From Candidatus Zixiibacteriota bacterium (lineage in GTDB: Bacteria > Zixibacteria > MSB-5A5 > GN15 > FEB-12), in NCBI GenBank assembly GCA_024280215.1, contig JAJRQO010000013.1, forward strand, positions 46,397 through 110,396: a DNA stretch of 64,000 nt, in the 5' to 3' direction. The stretch's first letter is position 1; each line of letters opens with the position of its first letter. Both the position numbers and the translations under genes were made by a program. The notes below the pieces were generated by a model that saw only the letters and a list, made by a program, of their open reading frames with translations, ran no database searches and was not told the origin of the DNA. Shown piece after piece: positions 7,610-16,103 of the stretch.

Positions 7610-10321
7610 CTATTTCATCAGTATCATCTTTTTAGTATCAACATTTTCACCAGCAATTAAGCGATAGAAATAAATACCTGATGGTTTCGTTGAGGCATCC
7701 CAAGTAACAATATGAGATCCAGCAGAGAAAGAACCTGCTGCTAATATATCTACTTTTTGACCTTTGATATTAAAGACTTCAAGAGTCACTTCAGATGCTT
7801 GTGGCAAGCTAAATGAAATTTCAGTTGAAGGATTAAATGGATTTGGATAATTTTGATTTAATCCAAATGTACCAGGTATTCCTAATACAATAGCATCACC
7901 ATTAGCAAATACAACTCCGCTTTCACATGCTTTAGTCACATGATTATCACCTGAAGAATATGAATTTGATGCGTGAGTTATATTCGTTACTTCAAAACAC
8001 CATTCTCCTGATGGATTTTTTATCTTAGCAGTATTAAATGAAACTACACCATTTGCATCTGTTGCAGCAGTAGCTGTACCACCAGTTGGTCCAGTTGCTA
8101 ATACAGTTACAGAAGCATTGGCAAGAGGTTGCTCGTTGGAATCATTAATAATAATCGTACCAACACCGTTTCTATTCGGACCTTTTGATGCACGAGTAAC
8201 AGCAATTGACTCAACATGCATGGTACCACCAACTGGTGGAGTATTAACTGTAATATAGTTAGTGGCAGTCTTTGTATCATTTCCAAATGCATTTGTTGCT
8301 GTTAAAGATACAGTATATGTACCAGCAGTTGTATATGTATATGATGGGTTCTGAGCAGAAGAAGTGCCACCATCACCGAATGTCCAACTCCACGATGATG
8401 GAGTATTAGTTGATAAATCTGTAAAGTTCACAACTAATGGGGCATCACCTGATGTTGGTGTACCAGAAAAATCAGCAACTGGCGGGTTCGCTGATGGTTG
8501 TGTTGCGTTTATATACCCGACTTTTGTGTTGGTATCATTCCCATTCGCATTTGTCGCTGTAAGTGATACGGTATATGTACCAGCAACAGTATAAGTATGT
8601 GATGGATTTTGAGCTGATGAAGTTCCACCATCTCCAAATGTCCAACTCCAAGAAGTAGGTCCATTAGTTGATTGGTCAGTAAAATTAACAGCTAAGTTAA
8701 TGTCACCTGATGTAGGAGAACCAACAAATCCGGCGGTTGGTGGATTCGTATTTGGTCCCGCAGCATCCATAGCAGCTCTAACGTCAACAATACCAACACC
8801 AACATTTTTAGACATGTTGTATGCTTTTGCATTTTGCATAATTAAATCAATTTTATCTTGAGCGGTAAGAGACTGATCAAAAGATTCTAACAAACCAATT
8901 ACACCAGCAACATGTGGAGCCGCCATTGAAGTTCCATCTAAGACAGAGATATAATCATTTGCTGGATCGGTGTTTACATGATAAGTCGAAAGAATTTCTA
9001 CTCCCGGAGCAGCAATATCAACCCATGAGCCATAGTTTGAAAATGATGCTGGATCACCAAATTTATCTGTCGCCCCGACATCAACACAATCACCACGACT
9101 ACCTAAATAGTCAGCAGAAGAAGAATTTGAGTTACCAGCAGCAACTACAATTACAACATCTTGCGATAAAAGAAAATCAACTGCAGCACCTAAACCACCA
9201 GTGTTAGAAGAACCCCATGAGCAGTTAATTGATGCAACATTAATACCTGATGCTTTTAAATTGCCAAGATAATTCATTGCTTCGGCAGCAGCAGACATCA
9301 TAACAAAACCTGATTCTTGCCCTCTGTATCTTCCTGTATATCCTATACGACATGGTACAATCTTTACACCATTGGCTATACCACCTGCTGTACCGTCGGA
9401 AAATCCACCCGCAACTCCAGCAACTTGAGTACCGTTGTTAGTAATCGCACCAATCGTACCGGCTACATGAGTACCATGACCATTATGATCGGCAGGATCA
9501 TTATCTTTGCCACCACAATCAGTATCTGTACAACTAACACCAGAATATCCAGATTCAAAAAAATCATATCCGATTACATCATCAATATAACCATTACCGT
9601 CATTATCGATTCCATCACCTGGGGTTTCACCTGGGTTTGTCCAGATATTACCATTAGTTACATTGTCAGCTGGCCCAGGTACATCAGAACCACCAAGGTC
9701 ACGGTGATAATGACGAACACCTGAGTCTAAAACGCCAACAACAACTGTTGCATCACCAGCTGTTGAATTCCAAGCTGTTTCTGCATTAATACCATAGGTA
9801 TCCCAATAATGCCACTGGTTAAATTGGAAATCAGGATTTGCTAAACCATCATAGTATGTATCATTGGCAGCAGCATATAGTTTATGAATCGCATCTTTTT
9901 CTACATGGTCAACTTGAGGTAAGGCTTCATACGCAGTTACAACTTCGTCTAAAACTCCATTGTTAAATTCTACAACATAATACCTTGAAAGGACTGCGAG
10001 TTCTTTTGAGGATGTCGCCGATGACATACTTTGTACATCAGTACCTTTAAACATCGGACGTAATTCGTGTACTTGAAATTTTTGTGCTAAGGCAGAAAAG
10101 CCATCAAGACTATTTAATGCTACAGAAGAACTATTATCTTTTGCATGGTTAACCAATGTGCCTTCGCTTAAGACAACTATAACTCTATTTTCAACATAAC
10201 CAACAAATGACGAGCCATCAAAAACATTAGCTTGTTGGTCGACTGCTATAAATTTTTCAGCTTGTACTAATCCTGAGATTAGTAATGAAAGAGCAAGAAC
10301 AAAGGTGATAATTCGTTTCAT
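7610..10321 (-). CDS. Secreted subtilisin-like protease (S8) with two PKD domains and type IX sorting tail, paralogue
   Basis: 903 residues. Signal peptide 1-21, a propeptide-like region (about 35-150), and an S8 domain with Asp199 (GVLDSGV), His282 (NGHGTHVAGTIG) and Ser465 (GTSMAAPHVAG). The catalytic domain carries an acidic calcium-type loop (DGIDNDGNGYIDD, about 237-249) absent from the smaller paralogue. Two PKD domains, a linker ending in CESGVVFANGDA, and a type A sorting domain with NYPNPFNPSTEI follow; from the first PKD onward it matches 4878-7289 almost block for block. Expected product: calcium-stabilised extracellular protease, surface-attached or released by type IX secretion. 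AGGAGG lies about six bases before the ATG. Confidence 0.92.
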   Translation of the reverse strand: MKRIITFVLALSLLISGLVQAEKFIAVDQQANVFDGSSFVGYVENRVIVVLSEGTLVNHAKDNSSSVALNSLDGFSALAQKFQVHELRPMFKGTDVQSMSSATSSKELAVLSRYYVVEFNNGVLDEVVTAYEALPQVDHVEKDAIHKLYAAANDTYYDGLANPDFQFNQWHYWDTYGINAETAWNSTAGDATVVVGVLDSGVRHYHRDLGGSDVPGPADNVTNGNIWTNPGETPGDGIDNDGNGYIDDVIGYDFFESGYSGVSCTDTDCGGKDNDPADHNGHGTHVAGTIGAITNNGTQVAGVAGGFSDGTAGGIANGVKIVPCRIGYTGRYRGQESGFVMMSAAAEAMNYLGNLKASGINVASINCSWGSSNTGGLGAAVDFLLSQDVVIVVAAGNSNSSSADYLGSRGDCVDVGATDKFGDPASFSNYGSWVDIAAPGVEILSTYHVNTDPANDYISVLDGTSMAAPHVAGVIGLLESFDQSLTAQDKIDLIMQNAKAYNMSKNVGVGIVDVRAAMDAAGPNTNPPTAGFVGSPTSGDINLAVNFTDQSTNGPTSWSWTFGDGGTSSAQNPSHTYTVAGTYTVSLTATNANGNDTNTKVGYINATQPSANPPVADFSGTPTSGDAPLVVNFTDLSTNTPSSWSWTFGDGGTSSAQNPSYTYTTAGTYTVSLTATNAFGNDTKTATNYITVNTPPVGGTMHVESIAVTRASKGPNRNGVGTIIINDSNEQPLANASVTVLATGPTGGTATAATDANGVVSFNTAKIKNPSGEWCFEVTNITHASNSYSSGDNHVTKACESGVVFANGDAIVLGIPGTFGLNQNYPNPFNPSTEISFSLPQASEVTLEVFNIKGQKVDILAAGSFSAGSHIVTWDASTKPSGIYFYRLIAGENVDTKKMILMK

Positions 10322-10497
10322 GAATCCTCCTAAAAAGGGTTTTATCCTATAAAGTTACAAGAATTAACATTTCTATTGTTTTGTTTATTACCTCCTTACA
10401 ACCAATTTGGCGTTTGACGGTTTTATTTATTTTATTTGATTTACTTAATAGAGTGATTAGAATGCGAGATAAATACAACAAAAGAGATTATATAGAC

Positions 10498-10536
10498 AAA
10501 AAAAGCCCCTGTTATCTTAAATTATCAGGGGCTTTG
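10498..10536 (-). terminator. Terminator after subtilase-dockerin gene
   Basis: AGCCCCTG...CAGGGGCT stem extended by weak AT pairs, followed on the minus strand by seven T. It separates the sigma/CHAT/subtilase operon from the two PKD-subtilases. Confidence 0.85.
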
Positions 10537-10556
10537 CGTAATTCGTTGTGGGTATG

Positions 10557-12020
10557 CTATTTGGTAGCGTCACCAGATTTGTAACACGGTTTAAATTCAC
10601 GCCATTTAACGAAAATATGGTGAACCATTATAGCAATATCTGACGGTTTTGCATCTCCGTCACAATCAAGATCAACCAATGCGTCCGTTACGATATTTCC
10701 TTGACGCTCAATTGATTCAGAATTATTTCCACCTCCATTATTATTCCTATTTGTAATATAATCAATCATCATAGTTAGGTCACGGATATCACGAACACCA
10801 TCGCCATTTAAATCTCCAATAGAAAGTTGCGAGACAGCATTATAACTATTAATCATACCATAACCATATTGCACATCAGGGATTATCACATTACCCCATA
10901 AAAGTTCTGTACGAGTTGTATTTTTCAGATGCTCTTTAAAGTCAGCAGGAGTGTAGTTACTTTCAATTTGTTTCATCATCGCAACGGTTCCACTCACAAT
11001 TGGTGCGGAAAATGAAGTACCACTCCATGTTCCCCAATTAAATTCACCAGCCAATGAAGAATACATATTCACACCAGGTGCGACAACATCGACATAATCA
11101 CCATAGTTAGAAAAACCTGCTAAAAGCTCTAAAGTATCAATAGCGGCAACAGCAATAACATCAGGGTGGGCAGCTGGAAAATATGGTAAGTCACTACTTT
11201 CATTGCCAGTTGCGGCAATCATAACCACATTGTTAAGAGTAGCATCGTCAATTGCTGATTGTAAGACATCAATCAATTCAGTCGTACCAAAACTCATATT
11301 GATAATATCGGCACCATGCTTGACCGCCCAGTCAATTGCTTTGGCAACATTAAATTGGTCACCAACACCTTCCCCATCAAAAGCACGCAATGGCATGATT
11401 GAAGCATCAGGTGCTGTCAGAAGGAGTAGTCCTGTAACAAAAGTACCATGCCCATATATTGAGCCAGCTTGTTCAGATGGATTGGATGTATTTAAAATAA
11501 AATCATGTCCTGGTAAAACAGTAGAACTAATCATAAGAGGATGCGAATAATCTATGCCATTATCAATCACGGCAATAACAACATTTTTACCCGTCGCAAT
11601 TAGCTGGGCATCATCGATGCCTAAATCATAAGAACCAGCTTGCCCATAAAAATCAACAGGTGATACACTTTTATTTAAAATTGGTTCCGATTCATCGGGA
11701 AAGCCCTGACTGATTTGAAATACTTCAGGAATATCAATTGAAGAATTAAAAGAAGCTAACTCAACATCATTGTATGAGTTTAATTGTGCAACGACTTTAT
11801 CAACAGAACGATTTTTAGAAAATTTCATTAAGAAAGTTCTATTAGTTGTAATTGAGTCTGAAACTATAAGTTGCAACTCTGCCGCAATAGCAGTTACATT
11901 TGCATTTGCCTTAACTTTGACAACTGCTTCACCTAATTTTTTCCCCCCAGCATTTACTACGGTAATACCAAAAAGAATAAAGATGGCAATCAAAGTGGTT
12001 TTTTTCAAATATCGTTTCAT
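10557..12020 (-). CDS. Secreted subtilisin-like protease (S8) with C-terminal dockerin-like repeat
   Basis: 487 residues. Hydrophobic signal segment 7-24; S8 domain about 125-395 with Asp153 (AVIDNGID), His191 (YGHGTFVTG) and Ser336 (WSGTSFSAP), so the triad is complete. The C-terminal 85 residues hold two calcium-binding dockerin-type loops (DLNGDGVRDIRDLTMMIDYI and DLDCDGDAKPSDIAIMVHHI). Such domains in FCB bacteria are common at the ends of secreted proteins and need not imply a cellulosome. It lacks the PKD and type IX tails of its two neighbours. It starts 29 bp after the CHAT gene on the same strand and ends at a strong terminator, so it is the last gene of the sigma-to-protease operon. 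I infer that it is a target or effector of that circuit. Confidence 0.9.
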   Translation of the reverse strand: MKRYLKKTTLIAIFILFGITVVNAGGKKLGEAVVKVKANANVTAIAAELQLIVSDSITTNRTFLMKFSKNRSVDKVVAQLNSYNDVELASFNSSIDIPEVFQISQGFPDESEPILNKSVSPVDFYGQAGSYDLGIDDAQLIATGKNVVIAVIDNGIDYSHPLMISSTVLPGHDFILNTSNPSEQAGSIYGHGTFVTGLLLLTAPDASIMPLRAFDGEGVGDQFNVAKAIDWAVKHGADIINMSFGTTELIDVLQSAIDDATLNNVVMIAATGNESSDLPYFPAAHPDVIAVAAIDTLELLAGFSNYGDYVDVVAPGVNMYSSLAGEFNWGTWSGTSFSAPIVSGTVAMMKQIESNYTPADFKEHLKNTTRTELLWGNVIIPDVQYGYGMINSYNAVSQLSIGDLNGDGVRDIRDLTMMIDYITNRNNNGGGNNSESIERQGNIVTDALVDLDCDGDAKPSDIAIMVHHIFVKWREFKPCYKSGDATK

Positions 12021-12049
12021 TTTTTCACTCTATACTTTGACGGTTAAAA

Positions 12050-14803
12050 TTAATTTCCAATTAAAATAAAGGCACCCCAATATGCAGGGTCTTGTACATG
12101 TTTTGCAATATAATGTATTGCTTTTTTATATGCTTTTTCAATGTTCTTCTTTTGAGAGAGTTGATGATAGAACTCGTTCATAAATAGCATGGTCACCTTG
12201 TCATCAACTGGCCATAAAGAAGCAAGTACGTATCTACACCCTCCTCGATAAAATGATTTTGCCAAAGAAAATGTATTACCATAGTTTAACCCTGGAGCAG
12301 CAGTTTGGCAACCAGAAAGTGTTACTAACTCAGCCTTGATTCCGTGACCATATAAATCGAAAGGAAACAAAACTCCGTCGGTCATCATTATCCGTGAGAA
12401 CAAAGGGTTCTCTGAAGATCTCGAAGCATGTGCAGCAATATGAATAAATCCATTCACTTCAGAGCATGCTTTTTTTAATGTAGTAATTTTCGCATCCTGA
12501 TTAGCGTAAAGATTTGAGTTTTTGAAATGTTGCTGAATCTTCTCACCTTCTATTTCTACCAATGGAAGTGATTCATGTGATGCTGAGAAAATTGCATTTT
12601 TAAGTTTTGAAAAATCTATTTTTTCGATTGTATCACCATGCAATGATTGAGGGTCGGCGATAATATTTATATTATAGTCCTCATACATGTATACCTTATC
12701 ATTATTAAGCAGGGCAATAAACGGTACTTGATTCAAGACAGCATCTGGAATAATAAAAAGCGAATCTACATGCGAAGAAATATTTGCAGGAGCAATAAGA
12801 GCATTATACATCTCTTGCAAATATGCATTTTTAATTTCAGATACATTTTCAGAGCTGGGTTTGTGGATTGACTGTTCAAAAATAAATTGAATTTTTCTTA
12901 CTAAAGCAGTGAGTTCAGCAAGAGTAAGTGGTAAGTTGACATATTTCACCGAAAGAGCATCCTGAACAAAAAGACCAATTTTATCACCTGAGATGAAATA
13001 ATTTAATATAGTTTCATTCTCTTTAAGCGATATGTTCTTTTGTTGTTCTTTTGATTGGAGTTCAATAGGAAAGATATTTTTTTGATAGGCTCTTGCTTTT
13101 TGCTCTAAATGCCACAATTGTTTTTCAGTTTTTAAAACAACTTGCGAGGTAAGTACGAGACGTTTTCCCTTTTGAGGAAATTTATATGCTTGGGATAAAT
13201 TTTGTCTGAGAGAATCTATCTGAGTCAGAATTATTTTTGGGACATTCTCTTGTAAAATTTCCGTTGGTATAATTTTTTCATTCAACAATGAAATTGCTTT
13301 GAGATTATAAAGATATGATTGTTCAATTTCACCAATATATAATGAACACTCAACAATGCGAGCGTATATATTAAATTTATCGGCAGCAAAGAAAAATTTG
13401 ATTTCGTCTGAGTGCAAAGCGTGCATCATCGTTTCAACAATTTTCACCGCTTTTAAAAATTCGGACTGTGCCTTGTCATACAATTTTTGAGCAAAGTAAT
13501 GTTCACCCAAAAGTGTGTAAATTTTTCTTTGTTGCTCGTTGGTTAGCTTGTTTGTTAATAACGAGCTGAGTACCTTGAATGCTTTTGTTTCATTTCTCGT
13601 GAGGAAGAGTGTCTCAATATATGCGATGTCTGCGTCATGTTCCCGTCTGATATCTTTACTTTTCTTATAATATTTTTTCGCTGAGACAGATGCTTCCAAC
13701 GCTTTTCTGTATTTTTTCTGATTGAGAAAAATTGAAGTCATAGCGTATTCAATCATCCCCAACCATAAACTATTTTTTTCTTTTATGAAAATTTTCTTAG
13801 CCGAATTCAGTAATAGTTTTGATTGTGTTATATCGCCAAGCTCGATTTTAGCAATTGCAGCGAAATAATTCGCTTTGCCCTCTTCATAAGGCATGTTATA
13901 TTTCTTGAAAATTGGAAGAATCAATTCTGAAAGCATGATAACGGAACCATACTGGTTCAACTGTAAATTCAATTCTGCTAAATCAAGTTGTGTGACCGCA
14001 ACCGCTGTCTTGTCACCAAGCTTCTCAAAAGAATCATATACTTTTTCAAAAAGTGAAAGAGCGTCGGTATATTTACTTTCCAGATATAGCAAATAGGCAA
14101 TCGAGTATTCTGTTTGTTGAAAGGCAAGTTCCATCTTTGCTTTTTTATAAAATGCACCCGCCTCAAGATAAAGTTTTTTCGCTTGACCAAGTTCATTCAT
14201 ATTGGCGTAAATATTAGCACGGTTAAAATCGACAATAGCACAAGCAACTCCACCCTCTTTTGCAAATATTTTTTTAGCCTTATTATAGTATTCAAGAGCG
14301 AGTCTATTTTTATCCATACGATGATATATGTTACCAATGTTGGTCATAACCTGACCAGCATGATTTGATAAATCATGTCGTTTAAAATACGTAAGTGCTT
14401 TTTTGCCAATTTTAAGACCATCGTCATATTTAGACAGATACATATATACTTCAATCATACCTTTTTGGATTAATGCGGTCGAATAATAATCTTTATGAGT
14501 AGATGTAGATGTGAGTGCTTTTTGGTAAAAAGTTATAGACGTTTTATAGTCAGCATTCCAAAGAGCGAGCCGAGCATGCATTGAAAAAAGTTTGTGATTG
14601 TACTCTTTTGGAATAAATTTGAAACAGTTTTTGATAACAAACAGATACGCATCAGCATCTTTGATACTTTTACGATAAAGCTGATTTAAACTCCGACTTA
14701 TTTCCAAGATCATGAGATTGTAATCATCGTTATAATCGTCATGCAACAGCTGTTGTAAATCAACTTTGCTTTGTATCTGTTTGAGTCTCTCTATTTTAAT
14801 CAT
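12050..14803 (-). CDS. TPR-CHAT protein (caspase-like CHAT protease with tetratricopeptide repeats)
   Basis: 917 residues. The first 480 or so form a TPR array (repeated ALxYYxKA/A..YxKAKK-type helices); a helical linker follows (about 480-620); the C-terminal 300 residues are a CHAT domain. The expected catalytic pair is visible: His792 in FIHIAAHASR and Cys832 in VTLSGCQTA, followed by the typical YRGGCRYVLASLWPVDD segment and GAFILIGN at the end. CHAT proteases are caspase/separase relatives; TPR-CHAT proteins act as sensor-activated proteases, the best known in type III-E CRISPR systems, but no CRISPR array or cas gene is present here. No signal peptide, so probably cytoplasmic. The start overlaps the upstream stop (ATGA), indicating translational coupling with the anti-sigma-like gene. 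Confidence 0.9.
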   Translation of the reverse strand: MIKIERLKQIQSKVDLQQLLHDDYNDDYNLMILEISRSLNQLYRKSIKDADAYLFVIKNCFKFIPKEYNHKLFSMHARLALWNADYKTSITFYQKALTSTSTHKDYYSTALIQKGMIEVYMYLSKYDDGLKIGKKALTYFKRHDLSNHAGQVMTNIGNIYHRMDKNRLALEYYNKAKKIFAKEGGVACAIVDFNRANIYANMNELGQAKKLYLEAGAFYKKAKMELAFQQTEYSIAYLLYLESKYTDALSLFEKVYDSFEKLGDKTAVAVTQLDLAELNLQLNQYGSVIMLSELILPIFKKYNMPYEEGKANYFAAIAKIELGDITQSKLLLNSAKKIFIKEKNSLWLGMIEYAMTSIFLNQKKYRKALEASVSAKKYYKKSKDIRREHDADIAYIETLFLTRNETKAFKVLSSLLTNKLTNEQQRKIYTLLGEHYFAQKLYDKAQSEFLKAVKIVETMMHALHSDEIKFFFAADKFNIYARIVECSLYIGEIEQSYLYNLKAISLLNEKIIPTEILQENVPKIILTQIDSLRQNLSQAYKFPQKGKRLVLTSQVVLKTEKQLWHLEQKARAYQKNIFPIELQSKEQQKNISLKENETILNYFISGDKIGLFVQDALSVKYVNLPLTLAELTALVRKIQFIFEQSIHKPSSENVSEIKNAYLQEMYNALIAPANISSHVDSLFIIPDAVLNQVPFIALLNNDKVYMYEDYNINIIADPQSLHGDTIEKIDFSKLKNAIFSASHESLPLVEIEGEKIQQHFKNSNLYANQDAKITTLKKACSEVNGFIHIAAHASRSSENPLFSRIMMTDGVLFPFDLYGHGIKAELVTLSGCQTAAPGLNYGNTFSLAKSFYRGGCRYVLASLWPVDDKVTMLFMNEFYHQLSQKKNIEKAYKKAIHYIAKHVQDPAYWGAFILIGN

Positions 14804-15387
14804 AATGTCAGTTCAATAAGTCCCTCTTTAGAATCATTCTTCATAATATATAGAGAATTCTTGCCTATCGCAATTCGTTCAAATCGAAATAATCCAAATT
14901 TATCCACCGACGTATTCTGATTTTTCTTTTTTGTCTCAACAGTTACTGAAAACTCCTCATAGGAATCAAGTCCTTCAATTTGACCGATGAGTTCGACTGA
15001 ATCAACAGTAATCGGATACATCTTCAATTCAATTACAAGTTCACCTATTCGATACTTGAGTTGTCTGGTATCAACTGAGGCTGGCCTTATACCCTCAGGT
15101 AATGGCAGGAGTGATGAATCAAAAAGCTGTATTCCATATTGTAGTTTGTCAGATGCTTGATTTTTCAGAAAATCTTGATACAGTTTTTGAGAGAGTTTTT
15201 GAGTTGCTGAAATAATCGGTTTTGAGCCATGCCCTGAAATTGCCGACATATCTTTCAACATATCGTACATTTCAGCCAGTTCTGGAACCTGTTGCATCTC
15301 AGCAACAAGAGCTTTTTCCTCAATTCCCGTTAGAGAGCCACTCAATAAAGCAATGAGTCGCTCAATTCTTTCTTGATTTACTTTCAT
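14800..15387 (-). CDS. Anti-sigma-like regulatory protein without zinc ligands (soluble)
   Basis: 195 residues, no signal peptide and no membrane segment. The N-terminal 45 residues (IERLIALLSGSLTGIEEKAL, then a second short helix) have the spacing of the helical anti-sigma domain of zf-HC2 proteins, but the His/Cys zinc ligands are absent. The C-terminal 100 residues look like a small beta-sandwich (RQLKYRIGELVIELKMYP through FGLFRFERIAIGKNSLYI), resembling a carboxypeptidase regulatory-like fold. It sits 51 bp after the sigma factor and overlaps the TPR-CHAT gene by four bases. Role as a sigma partner or as the CHAT substrate is inferred from position and shape; I recognise no named family. 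Confidence 0.6.
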   Translation of the reverse strand: MKVNQERIERLIALLSGSLTGIEEKALVAEMQQVPELAEMYDMLKDMSAISGHGSKPIISATQKLSQKLYQDFLKNQASDKLQYGIQLFDSSLLPLPEGIRPASVDTRQLKYRIGELVIELKMYPITVDSVELIGQIEGLDSYEEFSVTVETKKKNQNTSVDKFGLFRFERIAIGKNSLYIMKNDSKEGLIELTL

Positions 15388-15438
15388 TTAGCACCTCTGA
15401 CTTCTAAGAGACATAACTTAAGGAGAAAATACATACTA

Positions 15439-16032
15439 TTATTTAAAACCTTTTCTTTTTAAGATTTTTTTTAATTTTTTCAGACTCCGAATTCGTGTCG
15501 GTCCAATAGATGCAATCGGGATGTTCAATTTTTTTGAAATCTCTTCATAGCTTGGTTCATTCTCATCTAAAAACAAGTGCCAAATTAACTTATACTCTTT
15601 TTGCGGAAGCTCTATGATTGCTTTAATTAGACCTTCTAAGTTTTCGGACTCATTGAGAATCTCATCTGGAGTCTTAAATGTTGTCACAGATATAGATTTA
15701 GATATTTCAGGGTCAACGGTATCAAAAAGTTGTTTTCGACGAATGACTCTCAATATCTCTCTACGTGTAATAGTAGATACATAGCTAATTATTTTTTCAG
15801 AAGATTTAAGATTTGACAGATTCTGTAGAAGGAGATAGCAAACCTGTCCAAAAATATCTAATGACTCTTCTTTAGACAACCGCATTAAACGACAAACAGA
15901 TAAAATAGCAGGAGTTATTTTTTCGACTAAATTTGCCCACGCAGATTCATCGCCGTCAATACAACGTTTAATAAGTTCTTGATATTCTGATTTGTTTGTC
16001 TTTGTCATTGTTGAATAGTGGTTACTGTTCAT
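15439..16032 (-). CDS. RNA polymerase sigma factor, ECF-like
   Basis: 197 residues with region 2 at about 15-95 (YQELIKRCIDGDESAWANLV, then DIFGQVCYLLLQNL and YVSTITRREILRVIRRK) and region 4 at about 130-195 (LPQKEYKLIWHLFLDENEPS, SYEEISKKLNIPIASIGPTR, LKKLKKIL), the ECF layout without region 3. Region 4 has a clear helix-turn-helix with the SIGPTR turn typical of the ECF groups paired with TPR/CHAT-type partners. It heads the minus-strand operon sigma / anti-sigma-like / TPR-CHAT / subtilase. No Shine-Dalgarno is seen before this ATG; an internal ATG at 16008 is an alternative start. Confidence 0.88.
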   Translation of the reverse strand: MNSNHYSTMTKTNKSEYQELIKRCIDGDESAWANLVEKITPAILSVCRLMRLSKEESLDIFGQVCYLLLQNLSNLKSSEKIISYVSTITRREILRVIRRKQLFDTVDPEISKSISVTTFKTPDEILNESENLEGLIKAIIELPQKEYKLIWHLFLDENEPSYEEISKKLNIPIASIGPTRIRSLKKLKKILKRKGFK

Positions 16033-16103
16033 ATAAAAGTGAAAACGCTCTTATATTAAAGTAATTGATTTCAAAAAAAAGACAACTGAAATTATCTTGT
16101 GAG

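Noticed and set aside
9317..9724. Plus-strand frame of about 135 codons inside the 7610-10321 subtilase
   Set aside because: Antisense to the conserved S8 catalytic domain and low-complexity (Ile/Thr-rich); an artefact of codon use.
12050..16032. Type III-E CRISPR/Craspase system
   Set aside because: TPR-CHAT and a sigma factor are present but there is no repeat-spacer array and no gRAMP/cas7-11, cas1 or cas2 gene in the window.
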